Source: Ruania rhizosphaerae
Lineage (GTDB): Bacteria; Actinomycetota; Actinomycetes; Actinomycetales; Beutenbergiaceae
Assembly: GCF_009805705.1 (NCBI RefSeq)
Contig: NZ_VSMB01000004.1
Coordinates: 1 to 64,000 of the forward strand
Direction of reading: 5' to 3'
Length of the DNA: 64,000 nucleotides
The notes below the pieces were generated by a model that was given only the letters and a program-made list of their open reading frames with translations, did not search any database and was not told the DNA's origin. Position numbers and translations under genes: made by a program. Positions 17,411-24,822 of the stretch are shown here, in pieces; positions within the stretch are counted from its first letter, which is position 1; every line of letters begins with the position of its first letter.

Positions 17411-17830
17411 CTAGCAGTTCTCGATCACGAACTCGTCCACTCGATTCAGTGGGCCGCTCATGGTGAGCGCGGTCTGCAGGATGCCCGCAAGTCCGCCGAG
17501 CGGGTCGCCCACGCTCTCCGCGGCCTGCTCGGACTGGGCATCCCACAGTTCAGCCACCCGTTCGGTGTCGGAGCGGATCTCTTCCGGTGCCACCTCGGCC
17601 AGCTCGTGCCACATGTTCGCCAAATCGGCGATGGCCGACCCACCCTGCAGCAACCCGAGCACGGGGTCGGACTCCAGGTTCCCGTTCGCCACGTCCATGG
17701 AGGCGAGGTAGCGGTCCCGGTGGGTGTCATGCACCTCGCAGAACGCACCCACCGACCGGCCGTCGCTGCACCCGGTCAGTATCGCCGTACTCACCGCGAG
17801 CACCGCTGCCATCGCCACACGTCCGCGCAC
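17411..17830 (-). CDS. Small lipoprotein with terminal cysteine
   Basis: About 139 residues. The start is uncertain: GTG codons at 17839, 17836, 17830 and 17818 all fit; 17830 has AAGGA at the best spacing. Signal with lipobox ILTGC. The mature part contains GAFCEVHDTHRDRYLASMDV, a hydrophobic Gly/Ala segment, helices, and ends in IENC, so a disulfide between the two mature Cys is likely. I do not recognise the family. It is convergent with the FHA-ABC exporter and carries the same tandem promoter box as the lipoprotein at 12777, which suggests shared regulation. Confidence 0.72.
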   Translation of the reverse strand: MRGRVAMAAVLAVSTAILTGCSDGRSVGAFCEVHDTHRDRYLASMDVANGNLESDPVLGLLQGGSAIADLANMWHELAEVAPEEIRSDTERVAELWDAQSEQAAESVGDPLGGLAGILQTALTMSGPLNRVDEFVIENC

Positions 17831-17885
17831 CGCCACCACATCCTTCGATCGACCCGCACACCGACACCGAGCCAATCGCAGTTGC

Positions 17886-17901
17886 GTCGCGACTACGTCG
17901 C
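17886..17901 (-). promoter_or_regulatory. GCGAC-N6-GCGAC tandem box, copy 4
   Basis: Reads GCGAC GTAGTC GCGAC on the minus strand, 55 nt before the proposed start at 17830. Confidence 0.6.
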
Positions 17902-17960
17902 ACACTCGACACCCGAGCGGCCCACCCACGGGCCGAATAATCGACCCCTACTCGGGTTTC

Positions 17961-18062
17961 ACCCTGAGTTTCGGACCCCCGCACGCCACTCGCACTCGCG
18001 CACCCGATTTCACGGGTCAATCTTTCGGCCCCTGGAGGGTTCCGACCCTGAGTTTCGGACCC
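17961..18062. repeat. Direct repeat pair in a 350-nt gene-free gap
   Basis: The 18-nt word ACCCTGAGTTTCGGACCC occurs at 17961-17978 and again at 18045-18062, with partly similar sequence before each copy. The gap 17831-18178 between the lipoprotein and aroG holds this pair, the GCGAC box and a G-run cluster; I see no gene in it. Confidence 0.7.
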
Positions 18063-18093
18063 ACGAAAGCGGGGTCGGGGCAGGCCGGTCGCC

Positions 18094-18111
18094 GGGGCGG
18101 GGCGGGGCGGG
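18094..18111 (+). other. G-quadruplex-type motif
   Basis: Four G-runs (4, 4, 4 and 3 G) separated by single C, close after the aroG stop on the opposite strand. It fits the standard G4 pattern; whether it folds is untested. Confidence 0.55.
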
Positions 18112-18178
18112 CCGGTTGATCAGCCCACCCGACAGCGCAGCCCACTCCACGCCACGCCCGCATTCCCGACGGCGCCGC

Positions 18179-19240
18179 TCACCCCCGGCGAGCCCGGACA
18201 GCAGCCGCGAGCTGCTCGAGCACGCCTTCGGTCACCTCCCAGGACATGCAGGCATCCGTGACCGACTGCCCGTAGGTCAGGCCCGACGGCGCCGGCTCCT
18301 GCTTTCCCGCGACGAGGAAGCTCTCGAGCATCACCCCGGACACGGTGCGCTCACCCGCGGCAACCGCGCCCGCGATCTCCGCCGCCACCTCCGCCTGACG
18401 CACGTGGTCCTTGCCGGAGTTGCCATGACTGGCATCGACCACCACACCGGAGCGCCCGACACGCCCCAACCGCTCGGCGGCATCGCGCACGTGCTCCACC
18501 CCGTAGTTCGGTCCCCGACGCCCGCCACGCAGGATCACGTGCGAGTCCGGGTTGCCCGCGGTCTCCACGAGCGCCGCACGCGCTTCGGAGTCGACGCCCA
18601 GGAATGCCTGCGGTGAGGCGGCGGCCACGCACGCGTCCACGGCCACCTGAAGGTCGCCGTCGGAGGAGTTCTTGAATCCCACCGGCATCGACAGCCCGGA
18701 GGCCAGCTGACGGTGCACCTGCGACTCGACCGTGCGAGCGCCGATCGCACCGTAGCTGACGGTGTCGGCGATGTATTGCGGCGAGGTGGTCTCGAGGAAC
18801 TCACACCCCGCCGGCACACCCTCGGCAAGCACGTCGAGCAGCACTTGCCGGGCCAGGCGCAGCCCGCGCGGGATGTCGTAACTGCCGTCCAGGCCCGGAT
18901 CGTTGATGAGTCCCTTCCACCCGGTGGTGGTACGCGGCTTCTCGAAGTAGACGCGCATGACGAGGAGCAGGTCGTCGGCGTACCTCTCAGCAGCGCCGGC
19001 CAGCCGCCCGGCGTACTCGATCGCCGCGACCGGGTCGTGCACGCTGCACGGGCCCACCAGCACCAGCAGCCGGTCGTCGTCGCCCCGGAGCACGTCGGCG
19101 GTCTCGGCACGGGCGCGTGCTACCAGATCGGCGGACGTATCCGGCAAGGGCAGCTCGGCGAGCACCTCACCGGGTGTGGGCAGCGGGTCCATCCGCAGCA
19201 CCCGCAGATCGTGGGTGCGTTCAGCGGCAGTCGTGGTCAT
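18179..19240 (-). CDS. aroG: 3-deoxy-7-phosphoheptulonate (DAHP) synthase, class I
   Basis: 353 residues, the usual length. First step of the shikimate pathway: condenses phosphoenolpyruvate and erythrose 4-phosphate. Family motifs present include LVLVGPCSVHDP, MRVYFEKPRTTTGWKGLIND, GFKNSSDG and VDASHGNSGK, and metal ligands are implied by the conserved Cys, His and Glu positions. The ATG at 19240 follows GAGGACCTGAGG. It is preceded by a Trp/Tyr/Phe-containing leader peptide and stem-loops, so expression probably answers to aromatic amino acid supply. No other shikimate gene is adjacent. Confidence 0.95.
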   Translation of the reverse strand: MTTTAAERTHDLRVLRMDPLPTPGEVLAELPLPDTSADLVARARAETADVLRGDDDRLLVLVGPCSVHDPVAAIEYAGRLAGAAERYADDLLLVMRVYFEKPRTTTGWKGLINDPGLDGSYDIPRGLRLARQVLLDVLAEGVPAGCEFLETTSPQYIADTVSYGAIGARTVESQVHRQLASGLSMPVGFKNSSDGDLQVAVDACVAAASPQAFLGVDSEARAALVETAGNPDSHVILRGGRRGPNYGVEHVRDAAERLGRVGRSGVVVDASHGNSGKDHVRQAEVAAEIAGAVAAGERTVSGVMLESFLVAGKQEPAPSGLTYGQSVTDACMSWEVTEGVLEQLAAAVRARRG

Positions 19241-19287
19241 CCTCAGGTCCTCGTCTCGTGTGATGAGGGCGGACCCGCCGAAGATGC

Positions 19288-19388
19288 CCGGAGCGCCCGC
19301 CTGAAATGGCGAAGGCGCGGACCTCGTGGTCCACGCCTTGGTCGGCTCCGGTCGCGCGCGTCAGCAGGATGCGGCGGCCGGAGCCGAC
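19288..19388 (-). promoter_or_regulatory. aroG: Attenuator stem-loops upstream of aroG
   Basis: Minus-strand RNA arms: GTCGGCTCCGG (19388-19378, inside the leader) pairs with CCGGAGCCGAC (19351-19341). Part of the latter (CCGGAGC) can instead pair with GCTCCGG (19294-19288). Between them lies a strong 12-bp hairpin, AAGGCGTGGACC, loop ACGA, GGTCCGCGCCTT (19339-19312). A ribosome stalled on the WYWF codons would cover the first arm and change the fold. No U-run is seen, so the switch may act on translation or Rho access. Confidence 0.65.
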
Positions 19389-19417
19389 GCAAACCAATAC
19401 CAACGAACCGAATGCAT
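19361..19417 (-). CDS. Aromatic leader peptide of the DAHP synthase gene
   Basis: 18 codons, MHSVRWYWFASAPAAASC, then TGA. Trp-Tyr-Trp-Phe in a row is the signature of an attenuation leader sensing all three end products of the pathway. The ATG lies exactly 6 nt after a TACGCT -10 box, so the transcript is probably leaderless. The Ser-Ala-Pro codons form one arm of a perfect 11-bp stem with downstream RNA. Too short for routine gene calling. Confidence 0.78.
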   Translation of the reverse strand: MHSVRWYWFASAPAAASC

Positions 19418-19423
19418 ACCGGG

Positions 19424-19429
19424 AGCGTA
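19424..19429 (-). promoter_or_regulatory. TACGCT -10 box of the aroG leader
   Basis: TACGCT, 6 nt, then the leader ATG at 19417. A GTGACA element 15 nt further up is a possible -35, with short spacing. Confidence 0.55.
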
Positions 19430-19576
19430 GCAGGTGCCTGACGCTGTCACGTCGAGGTAGAGGGTGATCACCGCTCGCCTCTGCGTTCGCGCAGGATCTC
19501 CTCTGAAGACACCTCGACGCGACGTGGGAGGAGGTCCCGCAGCGATGTCACAGGACGCCGAGCGGCCCGCGGGCGG

Positions 19577-19888
19577 TCAGGGCTGCTTGAAGACATCGTG
19601 GTCGCCAACTCGCCGCCACCGGCATCGCAGCTCGCCGCCGACTGTGACCAGCTCGAAAGTCGCACGGCCGTCCGGACTGGCGAAGGACCAAGTCATCTCA
19701 AGGACGCCCGGTGCCGACTGCACCGACTTCACGCGGAGCCCGGCTGGCCATGGTGCTGAGGGATCCTCGACGTGAGCGTCGCAAGCAGGCGCGAACTTCT
19801 CCCGGACCACCCTCTTGAACGTCTGGGCGTGTTCCCGCTTGAGCCTGCGGTAGTCGCTGTCGAAGGCCGGCGTCGTCTCGAACTTCAC
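19577..19888 (-). CDS. RelE/ParE-type toxin
   Basis: 103 residues from a GTG that overlaps the antitoxin stop (GTGA). Short basic alpha/beta protein: N-terminal helices (FDSDYRRLKREHAQTFKRVV), then beta strands ending in CRWRRVGDHDVFKQP, the C-terminal pattern of RelE-fold toxins and related mRNA interferases. It is the second gene of a two-gene cassette behind an AbrB-type protein, the usual order antitoxin-toxin. Target is not predictable from sequence. Confidence 0.75.
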   Translation of the reverse strand: MKFETTPAFDSDYRRLKREHAQTFKRVVREKFAPACDAHVEDPSAPWPAGLRVKSVQSAPGVLEMTWSFASPDGRATFELVTVGGELRCRWRRVGDHDVFKQP

Positions 19889-20193
19889 TCGCGGTCGAGT
19901 TCGTCAAGGTGATCGAGGAAGCCCTCAGTCGACTCATGCACCGCCACACGCCCTGCCGCCACGTGCTCGTCGACCTCGCGCTCACGCTCCTGCCAACGAT
20001 CAGTCCAGAACCATCGCTGGTCGGCTGGCACGGGAAGCGCAGCCCGCAATTCGATCACACCGTCGGCGCGCTCGACCATCTCAAGTTGCGCGCCCGGCTC
20101 ATCCAGGTGCAGGCGCCGGCGGACGTCGGCGGGCAGCGCGATCGTGCCCCGGCCCTGGATTCCGAGGTAGCGATGACTGGTGGGCGTACTCAT
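19885..20193 (-). CDS. AbrB/MazE-type antitoxin
   Basis: 102 residues from the ATG at 20193. The N-terminal swapped-hairpin DNA-binding domain is visible as YLGIQGRGTIALPADVRRRLHL, followed by GAQLEMVERADGVIEL. The C-terminal half is acidic and helical (ERGREVDEHVAAGRV-like, ending LDHLDELDRE), fit for toxin binding. The promoter shows TTGCTG, 17 nt, TAGGCT, 7 nt, ATG, with a palindrome over the -35 and tandem 8-bp repeats upstream, as expected for an autoregulated module. Confidence 0.8.
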   Translation of the reverse strand: MSTPTSHRYLGIQGRGTIALPADVRRRLHLDEPGAQLEMVERADGVIELRAALPVPADQRWFWTDRWQEREREVDEHVAAGRVAVHESTEGFLDHLDELDRE

Positions 20194-20200
20194 AGCTCCA

Positions 20201-20274
20201 AGCCTACGACGACAACCGCAGCGCAGCAATGCTGCATTGCGGCCATACGACTATACGGCTATACGGCTATGAGC
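20201..20274 (-). promoter_or_regulatory. RelE/AbrB module promoter and operator
   Basis: Minus strand: -35 TTGCTG and -10 TAGGCT (20201-20206) are 17 nt apart; the ATG follows after 7 nt. GCAATGC-T-GCATTGC (20226-20240) overlaps the -35. Upstream, four imperfect 8-bp units (CTATACGG type, 20243-20274) look like iterated operator half-sites. Confidence 0.55.
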
Positions 20275-20312
20275 TGGTGCGGCCGCAGGACCCAGCCGGG
20301 CCGCCGCACACA

Positions 20313-21443
20313 TCAGACCCGCCGGCCCGGTACCTCCCGCTGCTCCGGCCCGGAGTACTCGCTCAACGGCCGGATCAACGCGTTGGACTCCAGTTGCTCC
20401 ATCACGTGGGCGGCCCATCCGGTCACTCTCGAGGCCACGAACAACGGGGTGAACATCTGGGTGTCGAATCCCATCAGGTGATAGGCCGGGCCAGCCGGGT
20501 AATCCAGGTTCGGCAGGATGTTCTTGCGCTCTGCCATGGCCTGCTCGAGGGCCGTGTACAACTCGCCGAGATCCTGGCGCTCGTAGTGATCTACCAGGTC
20601 GTCCAGTACGGCCTTCATGGTCGGCACCCGGGAATCGCCGTGCTTGTACACCCGGTGCCCGAAGCCCATGATCTTGCGCTTGGCCGCGAGCGCTTCCTCC
20701 AACCAGACTTCTGCCCGATCCGCGGTGCCGATCTCGCTGAACGTGGCCATCACGGCCTCATTCGCGCCCCCGTGCAGCGGCCCCTTGAGTGCCCCGATCG
20801 CACCCGTCACCGCCGAGTACAGGTCCGAGAGCGTCGAGGCGATCACCCGGGCGGTGAACGTGGAGGCGTTGAAGGAGTGCTCGGCGTACAGGATCATCGA
20901 GACGTTGAAACCCTGCTCGACCACCGGCTCGGGCTCAGCCCCGAAGGTCATCCACAGGAAGTTGGCCGCATACCCCAGATCGTCGCGCGGTTCGATGATC
21001 TCCTGGTCGCGGCGGCGGCGCTGGTCGTAGGCGATGATCGAGGGCAGCTGCGCGAACAGGTACATCGCGCGGCCCTGGTTGAACGTCCGGTCGGTGAGCC
21101 CATCGGGTTGGCCCAACGTGTCATCGAAGGTGCCCAGCTGGCTGACGGCGGTACGCACCACATCCATCGGGTGCGCCGTGGCGGGCAGGGAGTCGATCAG
21201 CTCTCTGGTGCGCGGATCGAGCGGCCGCAGCGACCGTTCCAGCCGTTGCGCTTGGGCGAGCTCGTCCGCCGTCGGGAGTTCGCCGTAGATGAGCAGGTGG
21301 GCGACCTGCTCGAAGGAGCACCTCGCCGCCAACTCCTGCACCGGGTAGCCCCGGTAGAGCAGCGAATTGGTGTCCGGGTTGACCTTCGAGATCGCGGTGG
21401 TGTCGACCACCACGCCTGCGAGCCCCTTGTGGATGTCCGTCAT
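20313..21443 (-). CDS. prpC: 2-methylcitrate synthase
   Basis: 376 residues, usual length for the short bacterial citrate-synthase family. Condenses propionyl-CoA with oxaloacetate. Motifs: GHRVYKHGDSRVPTMKAVL with a catalytic-type His, PLHGGANEAVM, LYAEHSFNASTFTARV (His of the active site), and the conserved Arg-rich C terminus. Assignment to methylcitrate rather than citrate synthase comes from its place as third gene after prpD and prpB. The ATG at 21443 follows GAGGAGGACCC. The last residues (REVPGRRV) are strain-specific. Confidence 0.92.
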   Translation of the reverse strand: MTDIHKGLAGVVVDTTAISKVNPDTNSLLYRGYPVQELAARCSFEQVAHLLIYGELPTADELAQAQRLERSLRPLDPRTRELIDSLPATAHPMDVVRTAVSQLGTFDDTLGQPDGLTDRTFNQGRAMYLFAQLPSIIAYDQRRRRDQEIIEPRDDLGYAANFLWMTFGAEPEPVVEQGFNVSMILYAEHSFNASTFTARVIASTLSDLYSAVTGAIGALKGPLHGGANEAVMATFSEIGTADRAEVWLEEALAAKRKIMGFGHRVYKHGDSRVPTMKAVLDDLVDHYERQDLGELYTALEQAMAERKNILPNLDYPAGPAYHLMGFDTQMFTPLFVASRVTGWAAHVMEQLESNALIRPLSEYSGPEQREVPGRRV

Positions 21444-21467
21444 GGGTCCTCCTCGACCGTGTACTCC

Positions 21468-22358
21468 TCAGCGGCCGCGGTACACGGTCGCGTCGAACTC
21501 CTCGTATCCGCTGTAGTCAACCAGCTCGTACAGTCGCGAGCGGGTCTGCATGCGTTCGACCAGCTCGGCCTGGGTGCCGGCGGCCGCGATCACGTCCAGC
21601 CCGTCCTCCACCGCACCCATCGCCAGCCGCAGCAACGTCACCGGATAGATGACGATCTGCACCCCGGCATCGGCAAGCTGGGACGTGGTGAACAGCTCGG
21701 ACTTGCCGAACTCGGTCATATTCGCCAGCACCGGCACGTCCACAGCACTGGCGATGGCCTCGAACTCGCGCAGGTCACGCATGGCCTCGGGGAAGATGGC
21801 GTCCGCCCCCGCGTCCACCAAGGCCTTCGCCCGCTCGACGGCGGCCCTCACCCCCTCCAGTGCCCTCACGTCCGTACGGGCCATCAGCAGGAAGGCGGGG
21901 TCTCGCCGGGCATCGGCGGCGGCGGTGATCCGCTGGGTCGCGGTGGCCAGGTCGACCACGGACTTGCCATCCAAGTGACCGCAGCGCTTCGGGTTGACCT
22001 GGTCCTCGATGTGGCAGCCGGCCAGGCCGGCGTCCTCCAGGGTCTGGACCGTGCGGGCGAGGTTGAGCACCTCTCCGAAGCCGGTGTCGGCATCGACGAG
22101 GGTGGGCAGATCGGTCATCCGGGCGACCTGCCCGGCACGGGTGGCCACCTCCGGCAGCGTGGTGAGCCCGATATCGGGCAGACCCAGGTCGGCGGCGATC
22201 ACCGCTCCGGAGACGTAGACGCCCTCGAAGCCCTTTTCCGCGATCAACCGGGCCGAGAGCGGGTTCATCGCCCCGGGGAAGCGCAGCAACTGACCGCTGG
22301 CCAGGGATTCGCGCAGGTGCGCCCGCTTCGCCGCCGGGGTGAGCGTGGAATACAGCAC
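21468..22358 (-). CDS. prpB: Methylisocitrate lyase
   Basis: 296 residues. Cleaves 2-methylisocitrate to pyruvate and succinate, the last step of the methylcitrate cycle. Shows the PEP mutase/isocitrate lyase fold with VDADTGFGE (metal-binding Asp residues) and the active-site loop PKRCGHLDGK with Cys126. The start is a GTG directly abutting the TAG of prpD (no intergenic base), so translation is coupled. Followed by prpC after 24 nt. Confidence 0.94.
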   Translation of the reverse strand: MLYSTLTPAAKRAHLRESLASGQLLRFPGAMNPLSARLIAEKGFEGVYVSGAVIAADLGLPDIGLTTLPEVATRAGQVARMTDLPTLVDADTGFGEVLNLARTVQTLEDAGLAGCHIEDQVNPKRCGHLDGKSVVDLATATQRITAAADARRDPAFLLMARTDVRALEGVRAAVERAKALVDAGADAIFPEAMRDLREFEAIASAVDVPVLANMTEFGKSELFTTSQLADAGVQIVIYPVTLLRLAMGAVEDGLDVIAAAGTQAELVERMQTRSRLYELVDYSGYEEFDATVYRGR

Positions 22359-23876
22359 CTAGAACAGCCCCTTCGGATTGCGCGCCGTGCCGAGCAGGCC
22401 GGGCCTGGCGGCCACGGTCAGTCCCACGACCTCCTCGGAGGTGAGCTCCGGCAGGCGCTGGACCAGCTCGAGAAAGCGGGCGGACTCGGCTGGTTCCAGA
22501 ACGCCGTCGGAGAGCGTGCGGAACTTCTCGATGTACTGGGCGCGCGCGAACGGCCGGGCCCCCAGCGGGTGTGCGTCGGCCATGGCAATCTCTTCACTGA
22601 GCGTGCGCCCGTCAGTGAGAGTGATCTCCATCCGGCCCCCGAATGCCTTCTCGGCCGGGTCCTCGCTGTGATAGCGGCGGGTCCACTCGGGGTCCTCGGC
22701 GGTGGTGATCTTGCGCCAGAGCTCCACTGTGCCCGGGCGGGCGGCCCGTTCGGGGGCGTAGGAGCGCTCGTGGTGCCAGTCGCCGTCCTGCAGGGCCACG
22801 GCCACGATGTACGGGATCGAGTGGTCGAGGGTCTCGCGGGTGGCGCGCGGGTCGTACTTCTGTGGGTCGTTCGCCCCGGAGCCGATCACGTCGTGGGTGT
22901 GGTGACTGGTGTGGATGACGATGCTCTCGACGTTCGCGGGGTCGGTCAGCTCGGGGTGGGTGCGATGCAGGCGGCGGGCGAGATCAATGAGCGCCTGCGA
23001 CTGGTACTCGGCCGAGTGCTCCTTGGTGTAGGTGCGCAGGATCCCCGTCTTCGCCTCGCCCGGACCGGGCAGGTTCACCTGGTAGCTCGCGTCCGGGCCG
23101 TCCAGGAGCCATGCGATCACTCCGTCCTCGCCCTCATAGATCGGCACCGGAGACGACTGGCCGCGCATCGCCCGGTCCACGGACTCGACGGCGACTTTCC
23201 CGGCGAAGGCGGGCGCGTACGCCTTCCACGTGGAGATCTCGCCCTTGCGGGACTGCCGCGTGGCTGTGGTGGTGTGCAGCGCCTGCCCGATCGCGTGGAA
23301 GATCGTGGTGGTGTCCAGGCCGAGCAGCGTGCCGATACCGGCCGCGGCGCTGGGACCGAGGTGGGCGATGTGGTCGATCTTGTGCTTGTGCAGGCTGATG
23401 GCGCTGACCAGGTCGACCTGCAGCTGGTAGCCGGTGGCGATCCCGCGTACGAGGGCGGCACCGTCGGCACCGGTGTGCTGGGCGACCGCGAGGATCGGGG
23501 GGATGTTGTCGCCCGGGTGGGAGTAGTCGGCCGCCAGGTAGGTGTCGTGGAAGTCCAACTCACGGACCGCGACCCCGTTCGCCCAGGCTGCCCATTCGGG
23601 GCTGACTCGCAACTCGGAGCTGCGGCCGAAGACGCAGGCACCTGGATGGTACGGATGCGCGAGGGCCTGACCGCGGGCGGCCACGACCGGTTCACGCAGC
23701 AGCGAGGCGGCGGCAACCGCGGCGTTGTCGATGATGCGATTGATCACCATGTCCACCACCTCGCCAGGAAGGTCGGCGGGGTCGGTCGCAACCTCGGCGA
23801 GTTTCCAGGCGAGCTGCTCGGTGCGGGGCAGGTTCGCTGAGCTGGGGTGAACCCGCACCTCGTGGGTGATCGGCAT
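22359..23876 (-). CDS. prpD: 2-methylcitrate dehydratase
   Basis: 505 residues from the ATG at 23876 (AAAGGGACC upstream); a 38-residue upstream in-frame extension is Pro-rich and not coding-like. MmgE/PrpD family: motifs [32 protein letters not shown] and [17 protein letters not shown] are typical. First gene of the operon prpD-prpB-prpC for propionyl-CoA disposal. No PrpR-type regulator is seen next to it; an inverted repeat (GATGGGCA, 18 nt, TGCCCATC at 24013-24046) lies upstream, between it and copC. Confidence 0.93.
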   Translation of the reverse strand: MPITHEVRVHPSSANLPRTEQLAWKLAEVATDPADLPGEVVDMVINRIIDNAAVAAASLLREPVVAARGQALAHPYHPGACVFGRSSELRVSPEWAAWANGVAVRELDFHDTYLAADYSHPGDNIPPILAVAQHTGADGAALVRGIATGYQLQVDLVSAISLHKHKIDHIAHLGPSAAAGIGTLLGLDTTTIFHAIGQALHTTTATRQSRKGEISTWKAYAPAFAGKVAVESVDRAMRGQSSPVPIYEGEDGVIAWLLDGPDASYQVNLPGPGEAKTGILRTYTKEHSAEYQSQALIDLARRLHRTHPELTDPANVESIVIHTSHHTHDVIGSGANDPQKYDPRATRETLDHSIPYIVAVALQDGDWHHERSYAPERAARPGTVELWRKITTAEDPEWTRRYHSEDPAEKAFGGRMEITLTDGRTLSEEIAMADAHPLGARPFARAQYIEKFRTLSDGVLEPAESARFLELVQRLPELTSEEVVGLTVAARPGLLGTARNPKGLF

Positions 23877-24114
23877 CGATGGTCCCTTTCCGACAGTGGG
23901 TTCGGCCTGGCGAGGCTGACCGGCCCGCGGATCTGGCCGGTCTGGTTGGCCTGCGGGAACTGGTGCACTCGCCTCCTGCAATGTATCCACATCGGGTCGA
24001 TCTACGCGCGGTGATGGGCAGCGGCGAGTGCAGCGAGTTGCCCATCGCGGCCTGTGCGAGCGGACTCACACGGGCCACAGCCGGCAACTCGCCGGAGGAG
24101 GTCTCGCCCGGGCT

Positions 24115-24120
24115 TACGCT
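24115..24120 (+). promoter_or_regulatory. TACGCT -10 box, leaderless copC start
   Basis: TACGCT, 6 nt, then the ATG at 24127. Identical hexamer and spacing to the aroG leader promoter. Confidence 0.55.
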
Positions 24121-24126
24121 GATCCC

Positions 24127-24822
24127 ATGCGTTCTCCGCTCGCCCGTACATCGATCGTGGCGTTCGTCGTCGCGGCCGTCACCGCCCTGATTCTCCCGGC
24201 AGCCCCGGCGTCCGCACACAGTGCGCTCATCTCCTCCGACCCGGAAGACGGTGCGGTGCTCGACACACCGCCCACTGAGCTGGTCCTGACCTTCAACGAG
24301 GACATCCTGGAGATGGGCACGAGCATCCAGGTGACCGGCCCGGACGGTGCGGAGGCGGCCGAGGGCGACCCCGTGCTGAACGGCCCTGAGGTGACGCAGC
24401 CGCTCGCGGCGGACCTGGCCGCTGGCGAGTACACGATGATCTGGCGCGTGGTCTCTGCCGACGGTCACCCGATCGACGGCGAATTGACCTTCACGGCCAC
24501 GGCCGGCACCGGAGAAGAGCCCGCCGAAGGTGGGGCCGGCGAGTCCGAGCCGGAGAACACCGCCGATGCCGAGGAAGCCGCAGCCACCGACGACGAGCCG
24601 ACGACGGAGGCTGAGGAACCCACGGGGGCAGACTCCGACCCGTCCGGTGAGCAGACGACCGACGCAGTCGCCGCAGAAGACGGAGCGTCTGCCGACGAAG
24701 CAGACACGAGCGAGACCGACGACGGACCCGGCGCAGGTCGGATCGCCCTGTTCGCCGTGGCCGCGCTCGCCGTGATCGGCGGCGTGGCCGCGCTCCTGGT
24801 GCGTTTCCGGCGGCAGGAGTGA
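24127..24822 (+). CDS. CopC-domain exported protein
   Basis: 231 residues. Signal peptide (about 1-32, ending PAAPASA) leaving mature His at the N terminus (HSALISSDPEDGAVL), the copper-binding start of CopC/YobA proteins. The beta-sandwich contains PTELVLTFNEDI and TMIWRVVSADGHPIDGELTF with the second conserved His. A long acidic Glu/Thr/Asp linker follows (about 125-195), then one transmembrane helix (about 203-225) and an Arg-rich tail, so it is anchored. The gene overlaps the S9 peptidase by 4 nt. Copper handling is the family expectation. Confidence 0.9.
   Translation: MRSPLARTSIVAFVVAAVTALILPAAPASAHSALISSDPEDGAVLDTPPTELVLTFNEDILEMGTSIQVTGPDGAEAAEGDPVLNGPEVTQPLAADLAAGEYTMIWRVVSADGHPIDGELTFTATAGTGEEPAEGGAGESEPENTADAEEAAATDDEPTTEAEEPTGADSDPSGEQTTDAVAAEDGASADEADTSETDDGPGAGRIALFAVAALAVIGGVAALLVRFRRQE

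Noticed and set aside
19221-19403. A 60-codon frame over the aroG leader region
   Set aside because: It starts at a TTG out of frame with the WYWF leader and runs into aroG with no support; the short leader peptide explains the region better.
20229-23840. A 1203-codon open frame on the plus strand
   Set aside because: It is antisense to prpC, prpB and prpD, which match well-known families; long open frames opposite real genes are expected at this GC content. Its His/Arg/Gly-rich product shows no domain.
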